A stretch of DNA of 35,440 nucleotides from Acidocella aquatica (GCF_030160635.1 NZ_BSOS01000017.1:1-35440), one strand, 5' to 3'. Positions 8,691 through 17,047 are shown, counted from the first letter of the stretch. Notes: generated by a model not told the origin, from the sequence alone. Translations and numbers: made by a program.

Positions 8691-10049
8691 TCACCCCCTG
8701 GCGGGGAGCCACACCGTAAATGTCGTCCCCCGGCCTTCCACGGAGTCGATCATCAGCCGGCCGCGATGCCGGTTGATGACATGTTTCACAATCGCCAGAC
8801 CAAGTCCGGTGCCGCCCACGGCGCGCGAACGGCCCTTGTCAACGCGGTAGAAACGTTCCGTCAGGCGGGGTATATGTTCGCGGGGTATGCCCGCGCCGTC
8901 ATCGGCGACACTCACCAGCACGCCATTGGCCGCGAAACGCGCATCCGTGCCGGCGCGCGCCGCCACCAGTTTTATGCAGCCGCCGCGCTTGCCGTATTTG
9001 ATCGCATTGTCGAGCAAATTGGTGAATACCTGGGCCAGCTGGTCGGCATCGGCGGGGACAACAGGCAGATCAGGCGGAATCGCCACTTCGAGACGGGTCT
9101 CGTTGCCCTGCAGCATCGGCTCCATGCCGGCGATGATGCGCTCCAGCAACGGCCGGACGTCGAGCAGGTCCTCCGGCGGCTGATGCTCCGAAATCTCGAT
9201 GCGCGAGAGGCTGAGCAGGTCGGCGATCACCCGCTGCATACGCGCCGCCTGCTCGGCCATGATGCCGAGGAAACGCTTCTGCGCTTCCGGGTCATCGGCT
9301 GCCGGGCCGCGCAGGGTCTCGATGAAACCGATCAGGCTGGCGAGCGGCGTGCGCAGCTCATGGCTGGAATTGGCGACGAAGTCGGCGCGCATCTTCTCCA
9401 GGGCGCGTTCGTGCGTGCGGTCGGTCACCAGCACATACACCGGCCCGTTCAGCGGAATCACGGTCACATCCAGATCGCGCGGCACCGGCACGGCCAGGGT
9501 CACCTGGCCGCGCACCGGCGCGCTGGCTTTAACGGCGTCGCCCAGCGCGGCGCGCAACATGGGGTGGCGCAGCAGGGCGGCTGTTTCGGTGCCAAAGGCG
9601 GCCACGGCGCTGTCGTTGCGCCAGACCAGATTGCCTGCGCTGTCCAGCTTCAGCAGCGGGTCTGGCAGACGCTCCACCAGCGCGCGGTCCTCGGCGGCGC
9701 TGGCAAGCAGGCGGGCGCGCGAGAGCCGCTCGGCATGGATCAGGCGGATCGCCTCCTGGCCGAGCGAGCGCATGCCCGGCACCAGCAAGGCCGTATCACG
9801 CGGCATATCCTCCGGGCGGATCTGCAAGGCGCGGACCAGCCCGGTCATCACCACGATGTCGCGCCCCAGCACGATGCCAAAGCCAACCGCCACCAGGGAA
9901 CAAACCGCCCAGGCCAGAAACGCCGGCAGCGGGTGCAGTTCATGCAAGACAACCAGCAGGCCGAACACAACGCTCGGCAATGCCGCCAGCGCCAGAAAAA
10001 ACGCGAGCGCGGCCGGCCAGGCCCTGTCCAGCAGCAAGGGGCGGGCCAT
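8691..10049 (-). CDS. PhoR-like membrane sensor histidine kinase
   Basis: A 452-residue two-component sensor. Two N-terminal membrane helices (about 12-35 and 41-62) are followed by a linker and a PAS-like segment around 120-210. The HisKA domain has the phospho-acceptor His230 in NSSHELRTPLASLIGF. The ATPase domain shows the N box NLLDNAIKYG, the G1 box DDGAGI and the G2 box GGTGLGLAIVKHV. Domain order and the SHELRTPL context resemble PhoR, the phosphate-limitation sensor. However, no phoB or pst-phoU genes flank it, so the ligand is uncertain. Its ATG overlaps the stop of the upstream lipoprotein gene (TAATG), which implies coupled translation. It converges on the lrp gene. Confidence 0.88.
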   Translation of the reverse strand: MARPLLLDRAWPAALAFFLALAALPSVVFGLLVVLHELHPLPAFLAWAVCSLVAVGFGIVLGRDIVVMTGLVRALQIRPEDMPRDTALLVPGMRSLGQEAIRLIHAERLSRARLLASAAEDRALVERLPDPLLKLDSAGNLVWRNDSAVAAFGTETAALLRHPMLRAALGDAVKASAPVRGQVTLAVPVPRDLDVTVIPLNGPVYVLVTDRTHERALEKMRADFVANSSHELRTPLASLIGFIETLRGPAADDPEAQKRFLGIMAEQAARMQRVIADLLSLSRIEISEHQPPEDLLDVRPLLERIIAGMEPMLQGNETRLEVAIPPDLPVVPADADQLAQVFTNLLDNAIKYGKRGGCIKLVAARAGTDARFAANGVLVSVADDGAGIPREHIPRLTERFYRVDKGRSRAVGGTGLGLAIVKHVINRHRGRLMIDSVEGRGTTFTVWLPARG

Positions 10050-11374
10050 TAGTTACCCGGCTGGCTGAGCTGGGTGGGGGCGGCCGAGGTGATGACCGGC
10101 GCGCCGGGGGCGATCTGGAACACCGCCAGACCGCGCAGCACCTGGCCGCTGGGTTGCAGCACGAGCACGCCATCAGTGCCGGTAAAGCCGCCGGGCGCGG
10201 TCAAAACCGTGCTGGTGTAGCCGCCCGAGGCCGCCGCCATTTTGGCCAGCGCCGCCGCATCAAAGGCAACATCGGCGATGGCGGGCGGCGCGCTGCCGTA
10301 GGCCGCCTGGTATTTGGCATCGAACACCGCCGCCGCCGCCGGGTCCGGCGCGGCATATAACGCGCCACGGAACACCGATTGATGCGCCATCTGCGGCGCG
10401 ATGGTGGACCAGATTCCCGGCCCCAGATATTGCACCTGCGGCGGGCTCACATCGTAATACGGCAGGAAATTCGCCAGCTCGGCGAGGGTGTTGCCATCCG
10501 TGGCGCCAATGAAGAGCGCGTTGAAGCTGGGGGGCGGTATCTGCTGGTGCTGCAGCTGGTGCGCTTTTTCCCGGCCGGCCGGTGTGCCAAGGTCTTGCGC
10601 GGCCTTGATCTGGTCTTCCAACCCCTGGCCGCGATCGGCGAAGTCAGACATCTGGTTCACCGCCTGGTTCAGACCATTGAAGTCAGGCGGGTAGAAGGTG
10701 ATCTGCGGCGCTGGTTCGCTGAGCGCATTGGTCCCGGCGGTTAGGGCGCCAGCCAGGCTGTGGCCGAAATCGGTATCGGGCAGCAGCGCTGCCAGCTGGG
10801 TGCGTCCGGCATCGGCCGCGGCCTGCAGCACGCGCTGCACCTGCTGGGCGGGCGTAATGCCCAGCGGCCAGACGCCCGGCTGCGCCAGTGTCGCGTCGTT
10901 GCTGAAGGTGAGCATGTTGACCCCGGCATTTTGCGCCAGCGGCGCGACCACGCGGGCTTCCACCGCAGTCAACGGCCCCAGGATAATGCCGTCGCCCGCC
11001 GCGATGCCGGCCTGTGCCGCGGCCATGGCGCCCTCGGGCGTGCCGGCGGTGTCGCGGATATCCAGGCCCGGCGAGGCGCCCGCGGGTAGGGCCAGCTTGG
11101 CGGCGTTTTCCATTACCTGCCCCACGGGGGCGAGCGGGCCGCTGAGGGGCAGCAGCAGCAGCACATTGCCGCTGGTCTTGCCGATACCCGGTCCGGCCGC
11201 GCTCAGCGGCGCGGGCGCCGGGCCGGCGCCCAGAAATGAGGGGGTATAGCCATATGGCGAATTCGGTGCTTGACCGGCGCAACCTAGGAGCGCCAGCGTG
11301 GCCAGGAGGGCCCCAGATGACAGAAGATGCGAACGGCGAACCAAAGACCTGCGAAACAAAGACTTGCGAACCAA
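10049..11374 (-). CDS. LpoA-like outer-membrane lipoprotein (penicillin-binding protein activator)
   Basis: A 441-residue predicted lipoprotein. The basic n-region, hydrophobic core and lipobox LALLGC (Cys32) fit a signal peptidase II site. The mature part is a type-I periplasmic-binding fold starting VLLLLPLSGPLAPVGQVMENAAKL, as in the C-terminal domain of LpoA, which activates the peptidoglycan synthase PBP1a. Position supports this: in E. coli lpoA is also divergent from rsmI. It is shorter than E. coli LpoA and lacks the N-terminal helical repeat domain, as is usual in alphaproteobacteria. The start is a TTG at 11374 with a GAGAGAGG ribosome site 8 bases upstream. This places the first 58 bases inside the rsmI reading frame on the other strand. 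A branched-chain amino-acid binding protein is a less likely alternative. Confidence 0.8.
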   Translation of the reverse strand: MVRKSLFRRSLVRRSHLLSSGALLATLALLGCAGQAPNSPYGYTPSFLGAGPAPAPLSAAGPGIGKTSGNVLLLLPLSGPLAPVGQVMENAAKLALPAGASPGLDIRDTAGTPEGAMAAAQAGIAAGDGIILGPLTAVEARVVAPLAQNAGVNMLTFSNDATLAQPGVWPLGITPAQQVQRVLQAAADAGRTQLAALLPDTDFGHSLAGALTAGTNALSEPAPQITFYPPDFNGLNQAVNQMSDFADRGQGLEDQIKAAQDLGTPAGREKAHQLQHQQIPPPSFNALFIGATDGNTLAELANFLPYYDVSPPQVQYLGPGIWSTIAPQMAHQSVFRGALYAAPDPAAAAVFDAKYQAAYGSAPPAIADVAFDAAALAKMAAASGGYTSTVLTAPGGFTGTDGVLVLQPSGQVLRGLAVFQIAPGAPVITSAAPTQLSQPGN

Positions 11375-12249
11375 GGACGGAACCTCTCTCTGCGGCTCCG
11401 CAACACGCGTCAGCCGCCGCTCTTGTGCTGGTTTCCACCCCGATCGGCAACCTTAAAGATTTTTCACCGCGCGCGCGCGATACCCTGGCCGGAGTCGATG
11501 CGATTTTATGCGAGGATACCAGGACAAGCGCCGTGCTGCTGCGTGCCTGGGACATAAAAACCAAGCTGATCGCGCTGCATGAGCATAATGAGGAGTCGCG
11601 GGTGCCGGGGCTCATCGCCGCCATGCAAAATGGCGCGCGTTATGCCCTGATCTCGGATGCCGGGACACCGCTGGTCTCCGACCCCGGCTACCGGCTGGTG
11701 CGCGCGGCAATCGAGGCGGGGCTGATCGTCGGCGGGATTCCAGGGCCGAACGCGGCGGTGCTGGCGCTCACCCTCTCGGGCCTGCCGCCGCATCCGTTTT
11801 TATTCTCCGGGTTTCTGCCCGTGAAGTCCGGCGCGCGCACGGCGGCGCTGACCCGGCTGCGCAACGCCGAAGCCTCCGGGTTGAGCGCCACGCTGATCTT
11901 CTACGAGGCCCCGCACCGGCTGGCGGAGTTTCTGGCCGATGCCGCGCTTGTATTCGGCGCCCGCCCGGCGGCGGTGTGCCGCGAACTTTCCAAGCATTAC
12001 GAGGAAGTGCGGCGCGGCTCCCTGCCCGATCTGGCGGCGCATTACCAAACCCATGCGGCGCGCGGGGAGATCACCGTGGTGATCGGCCCGGCGCCCGATG
12101 AGCCAACCTCCGCCGAGACGCTGGATGGCGCCCTGGCGGCGGCCCTGGCGCAGATGAGCCTGAAGGATGCGGTAAACGCCGTGGCCGCCGCGACCGGGCT
12201 GGCGAAGAAGCAGGTTTATGCCCGGGCGCTGGAGGTGAAGCGCGAATAG
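11317..12249 (+). CDS. rsmI: 16S rRNA (cytidine1402-2'-O)-methyltransferase
   Basis: A 310-residue enzyme that uses SAM to methylate the ribose of C1402 in 16S rRNA. The tetrapyrrole-methylase-like fold begins at residue 36 (LVLVSTPIGNLKDFSPRA). It carries the family signatures CEDTRTS, ISDAGTPLVSDPG and GIPGPNAAVLALTLSGLP, and a later FYEAPHRL. The ATG at 11317 is chosen because AGGAGG lies 7 bases upstream; the frame is open further back to 11236. The first 30 or so residues before the fold are unusual and include a CExKT repeat made by a 15-bp tandem repeat. The gene is divergent from and overlaps the LpoA-like gene. Confidence 0.94.
   Translation: MTEDANGEPKTCETKTCEPRTEPLSAAPQHASAAALVLVSTPIGNLKDFSPRARDTLAGVDAILCEDTRTSAVLLRAWDIKTKLIALHEHNEESRVPGLIAAMQNGARYALISDAGTPLVSDPGYRLVRAAIEAGLIVGGIPGPNAAVLALTLSGLPPHPFLFSGFLPVKSGARTAALTRLRNAEASGLSATLIFYEAPHRLAEFLADAALVFGARPAAVCRELSKHYEEVRRGSLPDLAAHYQTHAARGEITVVIGPAPDEPTSAETLDGALAAALAQMSLKDAVNAVAAATGLAKKQVYARALEVKRE
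11336..11380. repeat. Three-unit 15-bp tandem repeat in overlapping 5' ends
   Basis: Three consecutive 15-base units (GCGAACCAAAGACCT and two near copies) cover 11336-11380. On the plus strand they encode the repeated C-E-x-K-T peptide of RsmI. On the minus strand they encode basic R-x-S-L repeats around the TTG start of the LpoA-like lipoprotein. Units differ at one to four positions. Confidence 0.85.
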
Positions 12250-12253
12250 CCCC

Positions 12254-12832
12254 TTATGGGTAGAGCAGCCCGGTTTCCCAGGCATCGCCCTTGCGGGTGA
12301 ACACCTGACGGTCATGCAGGCGGAATTCGCGGTCCTCCCAGAACTCAACATAGTCGGGCGTCAGCCGCCAGCCGGACCAGTTTTCAGGCCGGGGGACATC
12401 CTCGCCAGGAAAACGTGCTTCCACCTCGGCCAGCCTGGCCTCGAACACCTCGCGCGAGGGCAAGGGGCGCGACTGCGCGGAGGCCCAGGCGCCCAGCTTC
12501 GAGACCCGGGGGCGCGAGGCGAAATATTCATCGGCCTCCGCCACGCTCACCGGGCTGACCTTACCTTCGATGCGGATCTGGCGGCGCAGGCTCTTCCAGT
12601 GGAACAACAGCGAGACCTGGGCGTTCTCGCGCATTTCATCGGCCTTGCGCGACTCCAGGTTGGAATAGAACACGAAACCCCGCTCGTCCCAGCCCTTCAG
12701 CAACACGATGCGCGCCGCCGGACGGCCGGAGGCCGAGGTTGTGGCGAGTGTCATCGCATTCGGATCATTCGGTTCGCTGGCCTCGGCCTCGGCCATCCAG
12801 ACGCCAAATTTGGTAAACGGGTCGTTGTTCAT
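12254..12832 (-). CDS. pdxH: Pyridoxamine 5'-phosphate oxidase
   Basis: A 192-residue FMN enzyme that oxidises pyridoxine or pyridoxamine 5'-phosphate to PLP. Family motifs are visible in order: ATTSASGRPAARIVLLKGWDERGF, then YSNLESRKADEM, LLFHWKSLRRQIRIEG, SRPRVSKLGAWASAQS, and the C-terminal WRLTPDYVEFWEDREFRLHDR with an ending typical of PdxH (LLYP). The frame is open 64 codons further upstream, but that part has no family resemblance. The ATG at 12832 has a TGGAG ribosome site and gives the normal length. It is divergent from fabI and ends 4 bases from rsmI. Confidence 0.96.
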   Translation of the reverse strand: MNNDPFTKFGVWMAEAEASEPNDPNAMTLATTSASGRPAARIVLLKGWDERGFVFYSNLESRKADEMRENAQVSLLFHWKSLRRQIRIEGKVSPVSVAEADEYFASRPRVSKLGAWASAQSRPLPSREVFEARLAEVEARFPGEDVPRPENWSGWRLTPDYVEFWEDREFRLHDRQVFTRKGDAWETGLLYP

Positions 12833-13062
12833 CAAGAATCTCCAGAAATTCGCGCATGTTGAGCGCCGGATAGTGTAAGAGCCTGACCGTTCGCAGTCGA
12901 ATCGTGATTGCGATACAATCGCAAACGGAAATCTTCCGATTTTCAAATAGTTAGAGAACGATTTACGATTGAGGTTGACGCCGGGGTGCGTCAACCTAAA
13001 ACGGTCACATTGTAATGCCACCAACCGGCACCGATACGAATGCCCAGACGGAGATAGCGCCC
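12833..13062. promoter_or_regulatory. pdxH/fabI divergent control region with three inverted repeats
   Basis: This 230-base gap is A+T-richer than its surroundings and contains three perfect inverted repeats: TTGCGA-N5-TCGCAA (12908-12924), CGGAA-ATC-TTCCG (12926-12938) and GGTTGACG-N8-CGTCAACC (12973-12996). The third overlaps a possible fabI promoter, with TTGACG at 12975 and TAAAAC at 12997, 16 bases apart. It could be an operator, or a palindromic repeat unit, because its right arm resembles the dispersed repeat found after three other genes. Confidence 0.45.
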
Positions 13063-13911
13063 ATGCCCGATACCGAGTCCCAGATTTCGCCGCCGAAAGG
13101 CACGCTCATGCAGGGCAAGCGCGGGTTGATCATGGGGGTGGCCAATAACCGTTCCATCGCCTGGGCCATCGCGCAGGCCGTGGCGGCCCAAGGGGGCGAG
13201 GTTGCCTTCACCTACCAGGGCGAGGCGCTGGAAAAACGGGTGCGCCCGCTGGCCAACTCCATCGGCGCGGATTTTCTGCTGCCCTGCGATGTGAGCGATG
13301 ACGGCGCAATGGACGCCGCCTTCGACGCTCTGGGCGAAAAATGGGGCAAAATCGACTTTCTGGTGCATGCCATCGGCTTCGCTGACAAAAACTTTCTGCG
13401 CGGGCGCTATATCGATACCCCCCGCGCCGTGTTCCAGCAGGCGATGGACATCTCCTGCTACTCCTTCGCCGCCGCCGGCCAGCGCGCCGCGGCTTTGATG
13501 AAGGATGGCGGCTCGCTGCTGACCCTCTCCTATTTGGGTGCCGAGCGCGTGGTGCCGCATTATAACGTGATGGGCGTCGCCAAGGCGGCGCTGGAAGCCT
13601 CGGTGCGCTACATGGCGGTTGACCTGGGAGCGCGGCAGATCCGCGTGAACGCGATCTCGGCCGGGCCGATCAAGACGCTGGCGGCCTCGGGGATTGGCGA
13701 TTTCAGCTATATCATGAAGTGGAACAAGTATAACTCGCCGCTGGAGCGTAATATCGAGCTGGAGGAAGTCGGCGGCGCCGGGCTCTACATGCTCTCCGAC
13801 CTCTCAAAGGGGGTTACCGGCGAGGTGCATCATGTTGACTGCGGCTACCATATCGTGGGCATGAAAAACCCCGCCGCGCCGGATCTGACCATCGCCAGCG
13901 ACTTCGGCTGA
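13063..13911 (+). CDS. fabI: Enoyl-[acyl-carrier-protein] reductase (NADH)
   Basis: A 282-residue member of the short-chain dehydrogenase superfamily that performs the last reduction of each fatty-acid elongation cycle. The FabI cofactor motif is GLIMGVANNRSIAWAIA. The segment SYLGAERVVPHYNVMGVAKAALE provides the tyrosine and lysine of the Y-x6-K active site, and SAGPIKTLAASGI is the family's substrate-loop region. The ATG at 13063 has a GGAG ribosome site and leaves about 15 residues before the fold. An ATG at 13015 is possible but unsupported. It is followed by aroC after three bases. This FabI type is the target of triclosan in other bacteria. Confidence 0.95.
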   Translation: MPDTESQISPPKGTLMQGKRGLIMGVANNRSIAWAIAQAVAAQGGEVAFTYQGEALEKRVRPLANSIGADFLLPCDVSDDGAMDAAFDALGEKWGKIDFLVHAIGFADKNFLRGRYIDTPRAVFQQAMDISCYSFAAAGQRAAALMKDGGSLLTLSYLGAERVVPHYNVMGVAKAALEASVRYMAVDLGARQIRVNAISAGPIKTLAASGIGDFSYIMKWNKYNSPLERNIELEEVGGAGLYMLSDLSKGVTGEVHHVDCGYHIVGMKNPAAPDLTIASDFG

Positions 13912-13914
13912 AGC

Positions 13915-15006
13915 GTGTCATACAATACGTTCGGGCAGCTTTTCCGGGTCACCACCTGGGGCGAGAGCCACGGGCCGGCGATTGGCTGCGTGGTGGACGG
14001 CTGCCCGCCGGGCATTGAGCTGACCGAGGCTGATATTCAGCCGTTTCTGGACAGGCGGCGGCCGGGGCAGTCGCGGTTCACGACCCAGCGCCAGGAGCCG
14101 GATCAGGTGAAAATCCTCTCGGGCGTATATGAAGGGCGCACCACCGGCACCCCTATTTCGCTGCTCATCGAGAATACCGACCAGCGCTCGAAAGACTACG
14201 CCAACATCGCGGCACAATACCGGCCAGGCCATGCGGATGTGGCCTATGACATGAAATACGGCCACCGCGACCCACGCGGCGGCGGGCGGTCATCGGCGCG
14301 CGAAACCGCGATGCGAGTCGCCGCCGGGGCGGTTGCACGCAAAATCCTCGGACCCGGCGTGGTGATCCGGGGCGCCATGGTCGCGATGGGCGCCCATGCC
14401 GTGGACCGTGAACGCTGGGACTGGGCCGCGGTGGAGCAAAATCCGTTCTTCTGCCCGGACCCGCGGGCGGCCACTGAATGGGAAGGCATTCTGGATGGCA
14501 TCCGCAAGGCCGGTTCCTCCATCGGCGCGGTGCTGGAGGTGGTGGCGCAGGGCGTGCCGCCGGGGCTGGGCGCGCCGATTTACGGCAAGCTGGACGCCGA
14601 TATCGCAGCCGCGCTGATGAGCATCAACGCTGTCAAAGGTGTGGAAATCGGCGATGGTTTTGCCGCCGCCACGTTGCGCGGCGAGGAAAATGCCGATGAG
14701 ATGCGCATGGAGGGCGATAAGATAACCTTCCTCGCCAACCACGCCGGCGGCATTTTAGGCGGCATCGCCACCGGGCAGGACATTGTGGCGCGGTTCGCGG
14801 TGAAGCCCACCAGTTCCATCCTCACCCCCATGCGCAGCGTCACCGCCGCGGGGGAAAACGCCGAGGTCTTCACCAAGGGGCGCCACGACCCCTGTGTTGG
14901 CATCCGCGCCGTGCCGGTGGGGGAAGCGATGGTGGCCTGCGTGCTGGCGGACCATTTGCTGCGCCACCGAGGACAGACAGGCGAGCGCCGCGGGCTGGGC
15001 CAATAG
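13915..15006 (+). CDS. aroC: Chorismate synthase
   Basis: A 363-residue enzyme that makes chorismate from EPSP with reduced FMN, the final step of the shikimate pathway. The N-terminal signature [20 protein letters not shown], the FMN-site segment [21 protein letters not shown], and the C-terminal [18 protein letters not shown] are intact. It starts with GTG ([17 protein letters not shown] matches family N-termini), only three bases after the fabI stop, so it is translated from the fabI transcript. The pairing of fabI and aroC recurs in alphaproteobacteria as far as I recall. Confidence 0.97.
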   Translation: MSYNTFGQLFRVTTWGESHGPAIGCVVDGCPPGIELTEADIQPFLDRRRPGQSRFTTQRQEPDQVKILSGVYEGRTTGTPISLLIENTDQRSKDYANIAAQYRPGHADVAYDMKYGHRDPRGGGRSSARETAMRVAAGAVARKILGPGVVIRGAMVAMGAHAVDRERWDWAAVEQNPFFCPDPRAATEWEGILDGIRKAGSSIGAVLEVVAQGVPPGLGAPIYGKLDADIAAALMSINAVKGVEIGDGFAAATLRGEENADEMRMEGDKITFLANHAGGILGGIATGQDIVARFAVKPTSSILTPMRSVTAAGENAEVFTKGRHDPCVGIRAVPVGEAMVACVLADHLLRHRGQTGERRGLGQ

Positions 15007-15036
15007 ACCCAAGCTGCCGCGTCGTGACCCCCCGCT

Positions 15037-15165
15037 TCAGTGAACCAGGGTGAGAACCAGCACCAGGCTAAGCGTGACAACGACGATAAACCCAACGCCC
15101 ACGCCGATGCAGGCCCAGCCTGATGCGGGTTTTTCCTCATGCCGCGAATGTCCGGCGATAACCAT
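15037..15165 (-). CDS. 42-residue single-pass membrane protein (hypothetical)
   Basis: A short frame encodes a 42-residue peptide: a charged start (MVIAGHSRHEEKPASGW) followed by an uninterrupted hydrophobic helix made mostly of V, L, I, G and T that runs almost to the C-terminus (LTLVH). An AAGGAAG ribosome site lies 8 bases before the ATG. It fits between aroC and the aldo/keto reductase without overlapping either. The shape resembles small single-helix subunits or accessory peptides of membrane complexes, but I recognise no family. Nothing else accounts for this gap. Confidence 0.55.
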   Translation of the reverse strand: MVIAGHSRHEEKPASGWACIGVGVGFIVVVTLSLVLVLTLVH

Positions 15166-15221
15166 GGCGTATCTTCCTTAATCGTTCCTCTGGCCTTTGT
15201 GCGTTGACCGCTTGTTTCCAT

Positions 15222-15234
15222 GCGTATCATACGC
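15222..15234. promoter_or_regulatory. Perfect 13-bp palindrome upstream of the small membrane ORF
   Basis: GCGTAT-C-ATACGC lies about 57 bases before the small ORF start. Read on the minus strand it contains TATGAT, a reasonable -10 element, so a regulator binding here would block that promoter. No good -35 is visible. Confidence 0.35.
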
Positions 15235-15283
15235 CAGGTGAACAAAGAAAATAAAGAATTTTTATCGCCGGATTTTCTGGCTC

Positions 15284-16330
15284 TCAGGGGCAAGGGTTGG
15301 GGGATTGCGTATGGATGGCCTCGATGCCGGCCAGCAGATCCTCGCTCAGGCGCAGATCAAAGGCGGCGATGTCGGTTTTCAACTGTTCCATCGTGGTGGC
15401 GCCGATAATGGTCGAGGTTACGAAATCCCGTGAGGCACAGAAGGCGAGCGCCATTTGCGCCGGGTCCCAGCCGTGGGCGCGCGCCAACGCCACATAGGCA
15501 TCAATCGCCCGCACCCCTTGCGGTGACCCATAACGGGTGAAGCGGGTGAACAGCGTCATCCGCGCGCCGGGGGGCTTGGCGCCGCCGGCATATTTCCCCG
15601 AAAGCGTGCCCCCGCCCAGCGGCGAATAGGGCAGCAGGCCAACATCCTCGCGCAAGGCGATCTCGCTCAGGCCCTGCTCGAAGGTCCGGTTGACGAGGCT
15701 ATAGGCGTTTTGGATGGAGGCGGCGCGAGGCAGGCCGTGCGCCTCCGCCAGTTGCACAAAGCGCATGGTGCCCCAGGCCGATTCGTTGGAGAGGCCGATG
15801 GCCCGGATTTTACCCTCCTTCACCAGCCTGGCCAGCGATGCCAATGTTTCCTCAATCGGCACCTCATACTCCGCCGGGGCATGCACATATTGCGTCTGCC
15901 CGAAAACCGGCGCGCGGCGGTCGGGCCAATGCAACTGATAAAGGTCAACGTAATCAGTGCGCAGGCGGCGCAGGCTGCCCTCAAGTGCGGCGCGGATATT
16001 GCGCTCATCCAGCCGCACCGGGGCGGGCCGGATATACTCGATGCCGTTGCGCTCAGCCGGCCCCGCGACTTTGGTGGCGATGACCAGATCATCGCGCCGG
16101 CCGCGCGCCGCCAGCCATGAGCCGATATACGCCTCCGTGCGCCCCTGGGTCTCCGCCCGCGGCGGCACCGGATACATTTCCGCGGTGTCGATGAAATTGA
16201 TCCCTTGCGTCAGCGCATAGCCAAGCTGCTCATGCGCCTGCGCCTCGGTATTCTGCTGCCCCCAGGTCATGCTGCCCAGGCAGACCTCGCTCACGCTGAT
16301 ACCGGTCCGCCCAAGGATTTTATACTTCAT
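15284..16330 (-). CDS. tas: Aldo/keto reductase, Tas type
   Basis: A 348-residue NADPH-dependent aldo/keto reductase. The N-terminal region closely follows E. coli Tas: SMTWGQQNTEAQAHEQLGYA, GINFIDTAEMYPVPPRAETQ and GRTEAYIGSWL. The catalytic tetrad is in place: Asp and Tyr in IDTAEMY, Lys in ATKVAG and His in QLHWPDR. C-terminal cofactor residues lie in STIIGATTMEQLKTDI. The frame opens 15 codons further up, but MKYKILGRTG at 16330 is the family start and gives the normal length. E. coli Tas was found as a suppressor of tyrosine auxotrophy; its natural substrate is unclear. A perfect TATAAT lies 51 bases upstream. Confidence 0.9.
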   Translation of the reverse strand: MKYKILGRTGISVSEVCLGSMTWGQQNTEAQAHEQLGYALTQGINFIDTAEMYPVPPRAETQGRTEAYIGSWLAARGRRDDLVIATKVAGPAERNGIEYIRPAPVRLDERNIRAALEGSLRRLRTDYVDLYQLHWPDRRAPVFGQTQYVHAPAEYEVPIEETLASLARLVKEGKIRAIGLSNESAWGTMRFVQLAEAHGLPRAASIQNAYSLVNRTFEQGLSEIALREDVGLLPYSPLGGGTLSGKYAGGAKPPGARMTLFTRFTRYGSPQGVRAIDAYVALARAHGWDPAQMALAFCASRDFVTSTIIGATTMEQLKTDIAAFDLRLSEDLLAGIEAIHTQSPNPCP

Positions 16331-16380
16331 ACCATTTGCCCATGAAATAACCGGTGCGCAGAACGCGCGCCGCATTTGGC

Positions 16381-16386
16381 ATTATA
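16381..16386 (-). promoter_or_regulatory. -10 element for the Tas-type gene
   Basis: The minus strand reads TATAAT here, 50 bases before the start codon. The -35 region is poor (GCAATG at 17 bases), so an activator may be needed, or the match is chance. The same A+T-rich patch could serve norE on the plus strand. Confidence 0.4.
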
Positions 16387-16468
16387 TTTGTCGGCACGGG
16401 CGCCATTGCGCAAGTGGCCCCGGGCCGTTTCCCTTGACGGCGAAACGATCCGTCTGCACCTATGGCGC

Positions 16469-17047
16469 ATGCAGATAAAAGCCGTTCGCAGCACGCCGCA
16501 TCTACCGGGAGAGGAAGGACTTTGGGTCCTCATACTCGGCGACATGATGGTTTTTTCGCTGTTTTTCCTCACCTTCACCTATTACCGCGGGCAGGAGGTG
16601 GCGCTGTTCGCGCAATCGCAAAAAGCGCTCAGCCAATATTGCGGCATAATCAACACGGTGCTGCTGCTCACCAGCTCGTGGTTCGTTGCCAATGCGTTAA
16701 ACGCGGCCCGCGCAGGCGCTGGCCGGCGCGCCCAGCGGCTCTTCTCGCTGGCCGGGCTGTGCGGCCTGGGTTTCGTGGTGGTGAAGGTGATCGAGTATTC
16801 CGGGAAAATCGATGCCGGCATTACGCTGACCACCAATGATTTTTTTATGTTCTATTTCATGTTCACCGGCATCCATCTGGTGCATGTGCTAATCGGCCTT
16901 GCCGTGCTCTCCTATGCGTATCATCGCGCCGGGCGGGAGGTTTTGCGGCCAGGGGATTTGAGCGCCCTGGAATGCTGTGCCATTTTCTGGCATTTGGTCG
17001 ATTTTCTCTGGATCGTTCTCTTCGCTATTTTTTATCTGATGAAGTAG
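16469..17047 (+). CDS. norE: NorE-like heme-copper oxidase subunit III family protein
   Basis: A 192-residue membrane protein with five hydrophobic segments and cytochrome-oxidase subunit III features: the opening HLPGEEGLWVLILGDMMVFSLFF, then NTVLLLTSSWFV, the segment FYFMFTGIHLVHVLIGL and the ending CCAIFWHLVDFLWIVLFAIFYL. This short form, lacking the first two helices, is the NorE/NorQ-associated type that assists nitric oxide reductase. The frame is open back to 16376, but the ATG at 16469 gives the family N-terminus. It is followed by norF after four bases. No norC/norB catalytic genes are present in the window, so the partner enzyme must be elsewhere or be another heme-copper oxidase. 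Confidence 0.8.
   Translation: MQIKAVRSTPHLPGEEGLWVLILGDMMVFSLFFLTFTYYRGQEVALFAQSQKALSQYCGIINTVLLLTSSWFVANALNAARAGAGRRAQRLFSLAGLCGLGFVVVKVIEYSGKIDAGITLTTNDFFMFYFMFTGIHLVHVLIGLAVLSYAYHRAGREVLRPGDLSALECCAIFWHLVDFLWIVLFAIFYLMK

Noticed and set aside
12833-13024. A longer PdxH with 64 extra N-terminal residues
   Set aside because: The extension has no resemblance to PdxH, and a proper ribosome site precedes 12832.
16436-16454. A possible regulator or sigma-54 site before norE (GACGG...CCGTC and GGCAC...TTGC)
   Set aside because: The stem is only five bases, and the GG-to-GC distance is three bases too long for sigma-54; no FNR-type box is present there.
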